64,000 nt of DNA. Source: Staphylococcus sp. NRL 16/872. Lineage in GTDB: Bacteria > Bacillota > Bacilli > Staphylococcales > Staphylococcaceae. Positions within the stretch are counted from its first letter, which is position 1, and each line of letters begins with the position of its first letter. The notes beneath the pieces are model-generated. The model was given only the letters and a program-made list of their open reading frames with translations, did no database searches and was not told the DNA's origin. A program made the translations under genes and the position numbers. Location: the NCBI RefSeq assembly GCF_022815905.2, contig NZ_CP119327.1, positions 620,001 to 684,000 on the forward strand, read 5' to 3'. This document shows positions 47,155-56,054 of this stretch, one piece after another.

Positions 47155-48336
47155 TTGCGACATCCACATCAAAATTATTTACAACAATGGAATAAAAATA
47201 TATTTCAAAATATTTTAGTAGGTATTTTAATGGGATTAGCGTTGCTTCCTACAACGATAGCATTTTCTTTTATCGTTCATGTGAGTCCGACAATTGGTAT
47301 TATGAGCTGTGGGTTAGTGTTATTTTTTATAAGTTTTTTTGGCGTGCGTTTGAGTATGGTGTCTGGTCCGAGTAGTGGTATTTCTATTGTGGGTGCACCT
47401 TTAGTTGAACACTATAATGTTCATTATTTGATTGCCGCAACGATTATGATGGGGATTATTCTATTTTTATTCGGACTATGTCATATTGATAAGTTATTAA
47501 ATTATATTCCAGATACTGTAGTTATAGGTTTTATGAATGCTTTAGGTATTTTATTATTAACGACACAAATTAAGTACATCTTCGGTATTTCTGTGGAGAC
47601 CTATATCATCGCTATTAGCACGTTTACGATTATATTTTTATCTTCTAAATTCGTTCGGACTATTCCAGCACCATTGATTGCAATTATACTCGTGACTATT
47701 ATTACTTATTTTGTGAAACCACACGTACAATTCGTTCGAGATTTAGCTAACATACACATTGCTGTGCCAAAGTTTGCCTTGCCAACTGAATTATTTCATA
47801 TTCACGCTTTAAGTATTATCTTTCTATATGCTTTGACCATGGCTATTATTTCAGTCGTGCAAACAAATTTAACGAATGAAATGATGAACGTGATTACACA
47901 AAGTCATGCCGATAAAGATAGAGAAGTGGTGGCTCTAGGCGTAACAAATGTATTAGTTGGTTTACTTGGTGGTTATGGGGGTAGTGCACTTGTTGGCCAA
48001 TCGAAATTTTATTATAAAATGGGTGCGACTTCACGTTTAGCAACTTTAGTTACTAGTTTGCTTTTGTTATCTTTTATTTTTATTTTAGCGTCTATCGTTG
48101 GTTTAATTCCTACGGTAGTGCTCGCTTGCGTATTAATCACCGTATCGCTGAATACATTTGATCGACGGACGTTTAAGCATTTGCGTAAAGCACCTATAGC
48201 ACGTACATTTGTCATGTTATTTACAATTATTTTAATTCTAAGTACGCATAATTTAGCAATTGGCGTGGTCGCACGTACATTTTTATATTATATTGTTCAA
48301 TTTATTTTGAAAAAGAAAGGACGAGACACGATATGA
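47155..48336 (+). CDS. SulP-family anion transporter without STAS domain
   Basis: 393 residues; TTG start after GGGTGAGG. Ten to twelve membrane helices with the SulP core: GILMGLALLPTTIAFSFI, SMVSGPSSGISIVGAP and GLLGGYGGSALVGQSKFYYKMGATSRLATL. The C-terminal STAS domain of most SulP proteins is absent, as the frame ends right after the last helix. Substrate could be sulphate, dicarboxylate or bicarbonate; unknown. The next gene overlaps its end by 4 bases, so the two are coupled. Confidence 0.88.
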   Translation: MRHPHQNYLQQWNKNIFQNILVGILMGLALLPTTIAFSFIVHVSPTIGIMSCGLVLFFISFFGVRLSMVSGPSSGISIVGAPLVEHYNVHYLIAATIMMGIILFLFGLCHIDKLLNYIPDTVVIGFMNALGILLLTTQIKYIFGISVETYIIAISTFTIIFLSSKFVRTIPAPLIAIILVTIITYFVKPHVQFVRDLANIHIAVPKFALPTELFHIHALSIIFLYALTMAIISVVQTNLTNEMMNVITQSHADKDREVVALGVTNVLVGLLGGYGGSALVGQSKFYYKMGATSRLATLVTSLLLLSFIFILASIVGLIPTVVLACVLITVSLNTFDRRTFKHLRKAPIARTFVMLFTIILILSTHNLAIGVVARTFLYYIVQFILKKKGRDTI

Positions 48337-49460
48337 CAAACTATAATGATTACATTAAATGGCGTCGTTTATTTCATCAATATCCTGAGGTATCGAATAA
48401 TGAATATGAAACTACAAAACGCTTAAAACAGATCTTACAAGAATATGATATTAAAATTATCGATATCTCATTTGAAACAGGGTTTGTGGCGGAAGTGGGA
48501 AAAGGAGAGCCATGTATTGCCGTACGTACTGATATTGATGCTTTGCCTATTCAAGAACAAGTAGAACATGACTTTGCGTCTACGAATGAAGGCGCTATGC
48601 ACGCGTGTGGCCATGATATTCATATGGCAAGCATTTTAGCAGTGGCGACAAAGTTAAAAGCACAAGAATCTACATTAAAAGGTCGCGTTAAATTCTTATT
48701 TCAACCTGCTGAAGAAATGGGTACGGGTGCGCTGGCTATGGCGGAAACTAATGCATTAGATGATGTCAAAGCTATTGTAGGTTTCCATAATTATCCAACA
48801 TTAGAAATAGGTGAGTTCGCAATTAAATCTGGTCCAATAACATCAGCGGTGGATCGTTTTGAATTTAAGATTCATGGTAAAGGCGCCCATGCTGCTAAAC
48901 CAGAACAAGGTAATGATCCCGTCATGGTATTAGGCCAACTTATTCCTAGTTTACAGACTATTGTGAGTCGTAATATATCGGCCTTTGATAGTGCAGTAGT
49001 CACTATTGGTGAAGTATCTTCGGGTAACACTTGGAATGTTATCGCTGATAGTGCGTACGTTCAAGGCACAGTACGTTCATTCAAGCCAGAAGTTCAAAAT
49101 CTCATTGAGCAGCGCATGACAGATATTGCGAAAGGACTTGAACAACTATTTAATGTAGAAATTGAGTTAATTTATACGCATTTACCACAGGCAGTGATGA
49201 ATGATGAGAAATTAACTGAACAGGCGAAAGAAGCGGCTAAGAAGGTTGGTTACAAAGTCATTGAATTAGACAATCCTTATACCATTGGGGAAGATTTTTC
49301 AGGATTATTGGCTAATCATCCTGGTGTTTTTGCGTTTATCGGTTCTAATAGTGAATATGACTTACATCATCCTAAGTATGATCCTGATGAACGTATCTTG
49401 GAAAAGGTGCCTGAGTACTTCATTACGTTGATTCATCAATTGCTTGCTGAGTATAAATGA
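48333..49460 (+). CDS. M20-family amidohydrolase (N-acyl-amino-acid/hippurate type)
   Basis: 375 residues. Zinc-site blocks: HACGHDIHMASILAVATKL, FQPAEEMGTGALAM, GFHNYPTLEIG and TIGEDFSGLLANHPGVFAFIGS, with a dimerisation domain HGKGAHAAKPEQGNDPVMVLGQL. Such enzymes release amino acids from N-acyl derivatives. Its start ATG overlaps the SulP gene stop (ATGA), suggesting the transporter imports a substrate or counter-ion of this enzyme; that link is inferred. Confidence 0.9.
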   Translation: MTNYNDYIKWRRLFHQYPEVSNNEYETTKRLKQILQEYDIKIIDISFETGFVAEVGKGEPCIAVRTDIDALPIQEQVEHDFASTNEGAMHACGHDIHMASILAVATKLKAQESTLKGRVKFLFQPAEEMGTGALAMAETNALDDVKAIVGFHNYPTLEIGEFAIKSGPITSAVDRFEFKIHGKGAHAAKPEQGNDPVMVLGQLIPSLQTIVSRNISAFDSAVVTIGEVSSGNTWNVIADSAYVQGTVRSFKPEVQNLIEQRMTDIAKGLEQLFNVEIELIYTHLPQAVMNDEKLTEQAKEAAKKVGYKVIELDNPYTIGEDFSGLLANHPGVFAFIGSNSEYDLHHPKYDPDERILEKVPEYFITLIHQLLAEYK

Positions 49461-49527
49461 TATGTGAGTGCTGTTTAAGAATAATATATCTTCGTGAGCT
49501 ATTTGGTTCTGCCTTTTCAAAAAGTAT

Positions 49528-49554
49528 GGTTAAAAGGGCGATGAAGTTGGGTAA
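49528..49554 (+). promoter_or_regulatory. Candidate sigma-B promoter
   Basis: GGTTAA (49528-49533), 15-base spacer, GGGTAA (49549-49554), matching GTTTAA-N12-15-GGGTAT at most positions. It lies 36 bases before the SDR start. General-stress SDR proteins are usually SigB controlled. Confidence 0.6.
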
Positions 49555-49589
49555 ATAGTGAATGATTATTCTATAGGAGATGATTTAAC

Positions 49590-50471
49590 ATGGGTGCACA
49601 AGATCCAAGAAATAAATTTAAGACGTCAGACTTTGAGAAACAGGAACAAGAGGTGCCAGGTTTACAATCTGAGCTAACTCCGCAACCTGATTGTGGCGAG
49701 GAATCTTATGTCGGTCACGGTCGTTTACAAGATTATAAGATGCTTGTGACAGGCGGTGATTCGGCGATTGGACGTGCAGCTGCGATTGCGTACGCGAAAG
49801 AGGGCGCTGATGTGGCAATTAATTATCTTCCTAGTGAGGAACAAGATGCTCAGGAAGTTAAGGCAGTGATTGAGAAAGCTGGCCGTAAAGCGGTGCTTAT
49901 TCCTGGTGATGTTCGTGATGAACAATTTAACTATGATTTAGTGGAACAAGCTTACAATGAGCTTGGCGGATTAGATAATGTGACGTTAGTAGCGGGACAT
50001 CAAATCTATCACGATGATTTAAAAGACTTTGATACTGAATCATTTAAAGAAACATTTGAAACGAATGTTTATCCAGTCTTCTGGACAGTACAAAAAGCGT
50101 TGGATTATTTACAACCAGGTGCTTCAATTACGACAACGTCATCTGTGCAAGGATATAATCCAAATCCACTTATTCATGATTATGCGGCATCTAAAGCAGC
50201 GATTATTTCATTAACGAAAAGTTTCTCTGAACAATTAGGTGAAAAAGGTATTCGTGTGAATTGTGTAGCGCCAGGTCCATTCTGGTCACCATTACAAATT
50301 ATTGGTGGTCAACCGCAATCTGCCATCCCTAAATTTGGCCAAGATACACCATTAGGTAGAGCAGGTCAACCTGTTGAATTATCTGGTACGTATGTATTGC
50401 TTGCTTCTGAAGATTCAAGTTATACAACTGGCCAAGTATTTGGTGTGACAGGCGGTATTCAAATCGACTAA
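49590..50471 (+). CDS. General-stress short-chain dehydrogenase (YhdF/YdaD type)
   Basis: 293 residues; ATG after TAGGAGAT. An N-terminal 40-residue extension ending in VGHGRLQDYKMLVTGG, then Rossmann TGGDSAIGRAAAIAYAKEGADVAINY, YAASKAAIISLTKSF (catalytic Tyr-x3-Lys) and GQVFGVTGGIQID at the end. This is the group of general-stress NAD(P)-linked SDRs. The reaction is unknown. A likely SigB promoter lies upstream. Confidence 0.9.
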   Translation: MGAQDPRNKFKTSDFEKQEQEVPGLQSELTPQPDCGEESYVGHGRLQDYKMLVTGGDSAIGRAAAIAYAKEGADVAINYLPSEEQDAQEVKAVIEKAGRKAVLIPGDVRDEQFNYDLVEQAYNELGGLDNVTLVAGHQIYHDDLKDFDTESFKETFETNVYPVFWTVQKALDYLQPGASITTTSSVQGYNPNPLIHDYAASKAAIISLTKSFSEQLGEKGIRVNCVAPGPFWSPLQIIGGQPQSAIPKFGQDTPLGRAGQPVELSGTYVLLASEDSSYTTGQVFGVTGGIQID

Positions 50472-50490
50472 TTAACAAAGTTAATGTTCA

Positions 50491-50525
50491 ATGCGAGAGT
50501 TGTAATTTAGGCTCTCGCATTTTTA
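50491..50525 (+). terminator. Terminator after the SDR gene
   Basis: ATGCGAGAG (50491-50499) and CTCTCGCAT (50512-50520) followed by TTTTAATTTTT. Confidence 0.88.
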
Positions 50526-50724
50526 ATTTTTGAGGTCATGGTATTTAACTAAGAATGGTTTTACTACATGAGTTAAGTTAGACGAACCATCTATCATATA
50601 GCGACCTAAATCATAAATAAAAATGCTAATATATGTAATTTTCATAAAAATAGGTTGACGTAAATTTAGTATTCTTGTAATTTTAAAGTTAAATTGATGT
50701 CAGATAATAGAAAGTAGGTCAAAT

Positions 50725-52020
50725 ATGGAAGATAGGAAGAAAGGCAATGCCTGGGCATTACTTCCTTTAGTATTATTTATCGCTTTATTTTTAGGCGTAG
50801 GTACTATTACAGGTGATTTTACAAATATGCCTCTTAACGTGGCAATAACGATTACTGTTATTGTTGCTTTATTAATGAATAGAAAAGAAAAATTTGTAGA
50901 TAAGATTGAGATTTTCACTAAAGGGGCAGGGCATTCTAATATCATATTAATGGTATTTATATTCATTCTTGCTGGTGCCTTTTCAACGACCACTGAAAAA
51001 ATGGGTGGCGTCACGTCCACAGTTAATTTAGGTCTATCCCTTATTCCTCAAAATTTAATTATTGTAGGATTATTTATTATATGTATGTTCGTTTCTATTT
51101 CAATGGGAACATCCGTAGGCACAGTAGCAGCTATTGCTCCTGTTGGTTTCGGCTTTGCACAAGCGACCGATATTTCTGCAGCGTTAGCGATGGGTACTGT
51201 AGTAGGTGGTGCCATGTTCGGTGATAATTTATCAATGATTTCAGATACGACAATTGCAGCGGTACGTACGCAAAAAACTAAAATGAGTGATAAGTTTAAG
51301 GTGAATTTCTGGATTGTGTTACCAGGAGCCATTTTAACTATTATTGTACTTTTCTTCTTAACGAATGGAATAACTATTGATCACTCAAAAAGTTATGATT
51401 ATAACTTAATTAAAGTGATACCATATGTTTTAGTCTTAATCTTAGCGCTTGTAGGCGTTAATGTTATTATTGTATTAATTGGTGGTACATTATTATCAGG
51501 TATTATTGGACTTATAGATGGTTCATTTGGCTGGCAAGGTTTATTAAAGGCAGTGTCTGAAGGTCTTATGAGTATGGAAGATATTGCGATTATTGCTTTA
51601 CTTATTGGCGGCTTAGTTGGTATTATTCAACATAATGGTGGCGTAGATTGGTTACTCAACTTTGTAAGATCGAAAGTTAAATCTAAACGTGGTGCTGAAT
51701 TTGGTATTGCTGGCTTAGTAAGCGCGGCGGATATTGCGACAGCAAATAATACCATTTCAATCATTATGGCGGGGCCTTTAGCGAAGAATATTGCCGATGA
51801 ATATGATGTCGATCCTCGTAAATCAGCTAGTTTACTTGATATCTTTGCAGGCTGTTTCCAAGGCTTTTTACCTTATAGCCCTCAAGTGATTGCAGCAGCG
51901 GCAGTAGCAGGTGTTTCACCGTTTAGTGTGATGCCTTATTGTATTTATTCCATTTTATTAGGGGTATGTGGTGTAGGTGCTATTCTTGTACGCTATCCAA
52001 GAGTTAAATCTAAGGCATAA
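50725..52020 (+). CDS. nhaC: NhaC-family Na+/H+ antiporter
   Basis: 431 residues; ATG after a weak GTAGG. Eleven to twelve membrane helices with NhaC blocks: FVSISMGTSVGTVAAIAPVG, VVGGAMFGDNLSMISDTTIAA and ADIATANNTISIIMAGPLAK. It exchanges sodium for protons, or possibly malate/lactate in relatives. No partner genes are evident. Confidence 0.9.
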   Translation: MEDRKKGNAWALLPLVLFIALFLGVGTITGDFTNMPLNVAITITVIVALLMNRKEKFVDKIEIFTKGAGHSNIILMVFIFILAGAFSTTTEKMGGVTSTVNLGLSLIPQNLIIVGLFIICMFVSISMGTSVGTVAAIAPVGFGFAQATDISAALAMGTVVGGAMFGDNLSMISDTTIAAVRTQKTKMSDKFKVNFWIVLPGAILTIIVLFFLTNGITIDHSKSYDYNLIKVIPYVLVLILALVGVNVIIVLIGGTLLSGIIGLIDGSFGWQGLLKAVSEGLMSMEDIAIIALLIGGLVGIIQHNGGVDWLLNFVRSKVKSKRGAEFGIAGLVSAADIATANNTISIIMAGPLAKNIADEYDVDPRKSASLLDIFAGCFQGFLPYSPQVIAAAAVAGVSPFSVMPYCIYSILLGVCGVGAILVRYPRVKSKA

Positions 52021-52158
52021 CCTATTTTTTAATGCGAAGGTTTAGTTTTTAATTTTTGAAAATGAAAACCAAAAATTTTATAAATTTCAATAGTTGAATG
52101 TTTGGTCCTAACTATAAATGCGTTAAAATATAAATAAGAGTGAAAGTAGGTGAAGCAA

Positions 52159-52674
52159 GTGGCAAAGTATAACGTGGAAAATGAACATGTTGAAATTCAT
52201 ATTGAACGCTTATTAAAATATTCACCAGAATTAGTTTATAAAGCATGGACGGATGTAGATTTATTAAAACAATGGTTTATGACATCGCAACGTACAAATA
52301 AAGCGTTTGATGTGAACATGCATGAAGGCGGTTCGTATCGTATTGTCGATTCACGAAACGGTAAACAAAATATTGTCCAAGGTACTTATGAAGAATTAGT
52401 AAAAAATGAGTATATTAAGATGACAATTGGAATGCCAGAACTCAGTGATCATGAAGATGTGATTGAAGTTGAGTTTGAAGAACGTGAATTTGGTGGTACG
52501 CAAATGTTTTTCTTTTATCAGTCTTTAGTTGAGAAAGAAAGACGCCTTTCAGCATTAGAATATAAACAAAAGAAAAAAGAATATCACGATTCAACAGTAC
52601 ATGGTTTAGAACTTATGTTTGATAAAATGCATCAAGTTTTACAACAATACGTTGAAGATAATGAGTTATTTTAA
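52159..52674 (+). CDS. AHSA1/SRPBCC-domain protein
   Basis: 171 residues from the GTG at 52159, which follows the ribosome site TAGGTGAAG; a GTG nine bases upstream would place the site inside it. SRPBCC fold: VEIHIERLLKYSPELVYKAWTDVDLLKQWFM, FDVNMHEGGSYRIVD, IVQGTYEELVKNEYIKMTIG and HGLELMFDKMHQVLQQYV. The family binds hydrophobic ligands or assists Hsp90; function here is unknown. Monocistronic with its own terminator. Confidence 0.87.
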   Translation: MAKYNVENEHVEIHIERLLKYSPELVYKAWTDVDLLKQWFMTSQRTNKAFDVNMHEGGSYRIVDSRNGKQNIVQGTYEELVKNEYIKMTIGMPELSDHEDVIEVEFEEREFGGTQMFFFYQSLVEKERRLSALEYKQKKKEYHDSTVHGLELMFDKMHQVLQQYVEDNELF

Positions 52675-52680
52675 TTATAA

Positions 52681-52718
52681 AAATAGCGCCAAGTAGATAC
52701 CTATTTGGCGCTATTTTT
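52681..52718. terminator. Terminator between the SRPBCC and RpiR genes
   Basis: AAATAGCGCCAA and TTGGCGCTATTT with flanking pairs (52681-52716). Confidence 0.85.
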
Positions 52719-52736
52719 GAATATTAATGTGCGAAT

Positions 52737-53498
52737 TTAAGATAATTCGCCTTTCTCTTTACGTTCATTATATTTACGTAATAATGTTTCAAAGAAAATA
52801 TGGTAATTAATGAAACTTGAATAATCTGTGCCATCGTATAAATAAAATGTATTACTCGCCACATAAACATTATAATTGGCATGTTGTGCAAGTGTATTAT
52901 CTTTCATAGTGGTCACAGAGATAAAATATTTTTGACGAAGTTGAAGTAAATTCGTTACGTCAGTAAGCTGAGATGTTTCACCAGATAAAGAAATAATAAA
53001 GAACAAATCTTCATCTATTGAGCGATTAAGTACCATTTTAATCTCATGTTCATCATGTAATACAATAATATTTTTATGCATTGTTAATAAAATACGTTGA
53101 GCTTCTTCGGCTACATTTTTCTGTGCACGCCCGGTTCCATACAAATAGACAGTAGAGGCGTGATTAATTTTGTCTGTTAACAAATTATAATCCACACGAT
53201 CGAGATAATTAAAAGTCGTTTCAATTTCTTGTTTGAAAGCATCCATCGAATCCGTTGGTAATTGACTTAAAGATTCGCTTTCAAATTTTAAATAGGACTT
53301 GAAATCACTATAGCCATCGAACCCCAGTTTACGAGTAAAGCGATGAATCGTTGCATTAGATGCATGCGTATATTGCGAAAGTTCGTGAATTTTTAATGTC
53401 TTACATTTATTAATATGAGTATTAACGAAATGTGCAATTTGGAGGTCATTATCATTTAATTTATCAAAATTGGCATTTACTCTTTCATCTAATAGCAC
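52737..53498 (-). CDS. MurR/RpiR-family regulator of the alpha-glucoside PTS
   Basis: 253 residues from the GTG at 53498 (VLLDERVNANFDKLND), chosen because AGAGGTG lies 5 bases before it; a longer frame begins at 53534 without such a site. N-terminal HTH_6: TLKIHELSQYTHASNATIHRFTRKLGFDGYSDFKSYLK, and a C-terminal SIS domain (about 100-253) with VYLYGTGRAQKNVAEEAQRIL that binds a sugar phosphate. It is divergent from the PTS gene and most likely controls it. Confidence 0.87.
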   Translation of the reverse strand: MLLDERVNANFDKLNDNDLQIAHFVNTHINKCKTLKIHELSQYTHASNATIHRFTRKLGFDGYSDFKSYLKFESESLSQLPTDSMDAFKQEIETTFNYLDRVDYNLLTDKINHASTVYLYGTGRAQKNVAEEAQRILLTMHKNIIVLHDEHEIKMVLNRSIDEDLFFIISLSGETSQLTDVTNLLQLRQKYFISVTTMKDNTLAQHANYNVYVASNTFYLYDGTDYSSFINYHIFFETLLRKYNERKEKGELS

Positions 53499-53597
53499 AA
53501 TTACACCTCTAATTCTTTCTGAAAAAATTTTCACTTATAGAAAATACAAACTGATTATACAAAATTATTTCAAAATCAGTCAACGCCGTTGTATAAA

Positions 53598-53648
53598 TGA
53601 AAGCGTTTACTATAATATGAAGTTAAGTTATTAAGAAAACGCTTTATA
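53598..53648. promoter_or_regulatory. Two candidate CcpA/RpiR sites between the rpiR-type gene and the PTS gene
   Basis: TGAAAGCGTTTACT (53598-53611) matches 8 of 9 fixed cre positions. About 22 bases later AGAAAACGCTTTAT (53634-53647) contains the same AAAGCGTTT core on the other strand. As a pair in inverted orientation they could be cre sites or the sugar-phosphate regulator's operator. Confidence 0.6.
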
Positions 53649-53695
53649 TTTTGTGATTTAAACAATATAGATTGGAAGGATATGGGGGTAAAAAT

Positions 53696-55297
53696 ATGAA
53701 TGCGATTAAACGTTTTGGGAGCGCAATGATCGTTCCCGTATTAATGTTTGCATTTTTTGGGATTGTATTAGGATTTGCGACATTATTTAAAAACCCAACA
53801 ATTATGGGTGGGTTAGCTGATCAACATACATTCTGGTTCAAATTCTGGTCAGTGATTGAATCAGGTGGTTGGGTCATCTTTAATCACATGGAAATCGTCT
53901 TCGTGGTCGGTTTACCATTATCATTAGCCAAAAAAGCACCAGGACATGCGGCATTAGCAGCATTAATGGGATATTTAATGTTCAACACATTTATCAACGC
54001 AATTTTAACTCAATGGCCACATACATTCGGTGCTAACTTAGAAAAAGGTGTTGAAAATGTAACTGGATTAAAAGCAATTGCTGGTATTCCAACATTGGAT
54101 ACAAATATTTTAGGCGGTATCATTATTTCAGCTATAGTGACTTGGATACATAATAGATATTACAGCAAAAAATTACCTGAAATGTTAGGCGTATTCCAAG
54201 GTTTAACATTTGTAGTAACGATTTCATTCTTTGTGATGTTACCAATTGCTGCGATTACTTGTGTTGTATGGCCAACAATTCAAAGTGGTATTGAATCAAT
54301 GCAACACTTTATTATCGCATCAGGTTATATCGGTGTATGGTTATATCATTTCTTAGAACGTGTATTAATTCCAACTGGATTACATCACTTTATTTACGCA
54401 CCAATCGAGGTTGGACCAGTGGTAGCTAAAGATGGCTTAAAAGCAGAATGGTTCAGACATTTAAATCAATTTGCTGAAAGTAGCAAACCACTAAAAGATC
54501 AATTCCATTATGGATTCATGTTACAAGGTAACGGTAAAGTATTCGGTGCTATTGGTATTGCTTTAGCAATGTACTCAACGACACCTAAAGAAAATCGTAA
54601 GAAAGTGGCAGCATTATTAGTACCTGCAACTTTAACTGCTGTAGTAGTAGGTATTACTGAACCTTTAGAATTTACGTTCTTATTCATCGCACCATATTTA
54701 TTTGTTATTCACGCTTTATTAGCAGCAACAATGGATACAATTATGTATGCATTTGGCGTTGTAGGGAACATGGGTGGCGGTTTATTAGATTTCATCGCTA
54801 CTAACTGGATTCCATTGGGCCAAAATCACTGGATGACGTATGTAGCCCAAGTAATTATTGGTTTAATTTTCTCAGCAATTTACTTCTTTGTATTTAGATT
54901 CTTAATCTTAAAATTCGACATTCCATTACCAGGTCGTCGTGCTGAAGAAGAAGTGAAATTATTCTCTAAAAAAGATTATAAAGAGAAAAAAGGTGAAGGA
55001 AACACTGATAATTCAGGTTTCACTCCAAGCAATGAATATGAAGCGAAAGCACATTACTATTTAGAAGGTTTAGGCGGAAAAGAAAATATTAAAGATGTAA
55101 CGAACTGTACAACACGTTTACGTTTAACAGTTAATGATGAATCTAAAGTAGAAGATAGTGGCTACTTCACACATGATCAAATGGCCCACGGCTTAGTGAA
55201 AAGTGGTAAGAATGTGCAAGTCGTAGTCGGTATGACCGTGCCACAAGTACGTGAGGCATTCGAACATCTTGTTTACGATGAAAATGATAAAAAATAA
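53696..55297 (+). CDS. PTS alpha-glucoside transporter, IICB (GlvC/MalX type)
   Basis: 533 residues from the ATG at 53696 (MNAIKRFGSAMIVPVLMFAFFG), preceded by TATGGGGG; an upstream in-frame TTG is less likely. EIIC domain (about 1-420) with ALMGYLMFNTFINAIL, FLERVLIPTGLHHFIYAP and GITEPLEFTFLFIAPYLF, then EIIB (about 455-533) with NCTTRLRL, the phosphorylated Cys. There is no EIIA in the protein and no 6-phospho-alpha-glucosidase next to it, so a trans EIIA and hydrolase are needed. The sugar is likely maltose-like or another alpha-glucoside. Confidence 0.9.
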   Translation: MNAIKRFGSAMIVPVLMFAFFGIVLGFATLFKNPTIMGGLADQHTFWFKFWSVIESGGWVIFNHMEIVFVVGLPLSLAKKAPGHAALAALMGYLMFNTFINAILTQWPHTFGANLEKGVENVTGLKAIAGIPTLDTNILGGIIISAIVTWIHNRYYSKKLPEMLGVFQGLTFVVTISFFVMLPIAAITCVVWPTIQSGIESMQHFIIASGYIGVWLYHFLERVLIPTGLHHFIYAPIEVGPVVAKDGLKAEWFRHLNQFAESSKPLKDQFHYGFMLQGNGKVFGAIGIALAMYSTTPKENRKKVAALLVPATLTAVVVGITEPLEFTFLFIAPYLFVIHALLAATMDTIMYAFGVVGNMGGGLLDFIATNWIPLGQNHWMTYVAQVIIGLIFSAIYFFVFRFLILKFDIPLPGRRAEEEVKLFSKKDYKEKKGEGNTDNSGFTPSNEYEAKAHYYLEGLGGKENIKDVTNCTTRLRLTVNDESKVEDSGYFTHDQMAHGLVKSGKNVQVVVGMTVPQVREAFEHLVYDENDKK

Positions 55298-55346
55298 ATC
55301 AAAGCAATTTAAATATAAAATTCTGGGATATAATTCTTAGAAAAAT

Positions 55347-55390
55347 AGCCAGTAAATGATTTTATGATTTCATTTACTGGCTTCTTTATT
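55347..55390 (+). terminator. Terminator after the PTS gene
   Basis: Perfect arms AGCCAGTAAATGA (55347-55359) and TCATTTACTGGCT (55370-55382) followed by TCTTTATTT. Confidence 0.9.
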
Positions 55391-55429
55391 TATAATACTT
55401 CGTATTGTTGGCTCGTTCTCTAGAGGGAA

Positions 55430-55876
55430 ATGTCTTGTAAAGTAGTTCTAATATAGATGTTCACTCACTTAAGTTGCTAAGCTTTCCTAGGTTGCCGTCT
55501 CTAAAGAAATTCTTAGATGAACATTCGCTCATTCTGTTGTGATGCTTGCCTAGGGGGGGCTGGGTCGAGCCGCGGTCTTGTAAAGAAGTTCTTAGATGAA
55601 TGTTACTCATTTTGTTGCGACGCTTTCTTGCGGGAAAGGCTTAAGCCTGTAGTCTTATAAAGTCGTTCTTAGATAGATATTCACTCACTTAAGTTGAGAT
55701 GCTTGCCTAGGGGGCTGGGTCGAGCCTTGGTCTCGACACTCATCCTGCTCCCTCAGGCGTCACTCAACTACGTTTTGTTATCTATCTTAGAACGCCTTAC
55801 ACAAGTGCAATTGCACTTGTGCTCAATAAAAAAACGCAAAGAGTCGCGCAATATCATTCGTTATTCATCTTAGAAC
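55430..55876. repeat. Composite array of the palindromic repeat family, including 129-bp copy B
   Basis: The boundary word GTTCTTAGAT or a variant occurs at 55445, 55510, 55588, 55665 and on the other strand ending at 55793 and 55876. Copy B, 55665-55793, is exactly 129 bases, with GTTCTTAGATAGAT against ATCTATCTTAGAAC, and matches copy A (44379-44507) in inverse orientation. A 22-base perfect palindrome of the ACAAGTGCA type lies at 55800-55821 between copies. The gap 55298-56054 holds this array and no supported gene. Confidence 0.85.
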
Positions 55877-55961
55877 TACTTATATTCAATAATAATTATC
55901 ATAAGAGTCTCGCTAAAATACGATTTATTCGTTTATGAGTTTACATCGGAAATTAAAAAAA

Positions 55962-55998
55962 ACAATTTCTATATCATTTAATAGAAATTGTCTTTTTA
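55962..55998 (-). terminator. Terminator of the hypothetical gene at 56055-56585
   Basis: ACAATTTCTAT (55962-55972) and ATAGAAATTGT (55981-55991) with a T-run on the minus strand. Confidence 0.75.
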
Positions 55999-56054
55999 AT
56001 TTAATCACTTACTTTATGCTATGATCACTAATGCTTTTTAATGTGTTTCTTTTA

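Noticed and set aside
46970..47167. Minus-strand open frame of 65 codons between hutG and the SulP gene
   Set aside because: It runs through the palindromic terminator and has no ribosome site or recognisable sequence.
55800..55821. Perfect 22-base palindrome read as a terminator
   Set aside because: No T-run follows directly on either strand; it is better seen as part of the repeat family.
55430..55876. CRISPR array
   Set aside because: Repeat words vary, alternate strands and are irregularly spaced; no cas genes are present.
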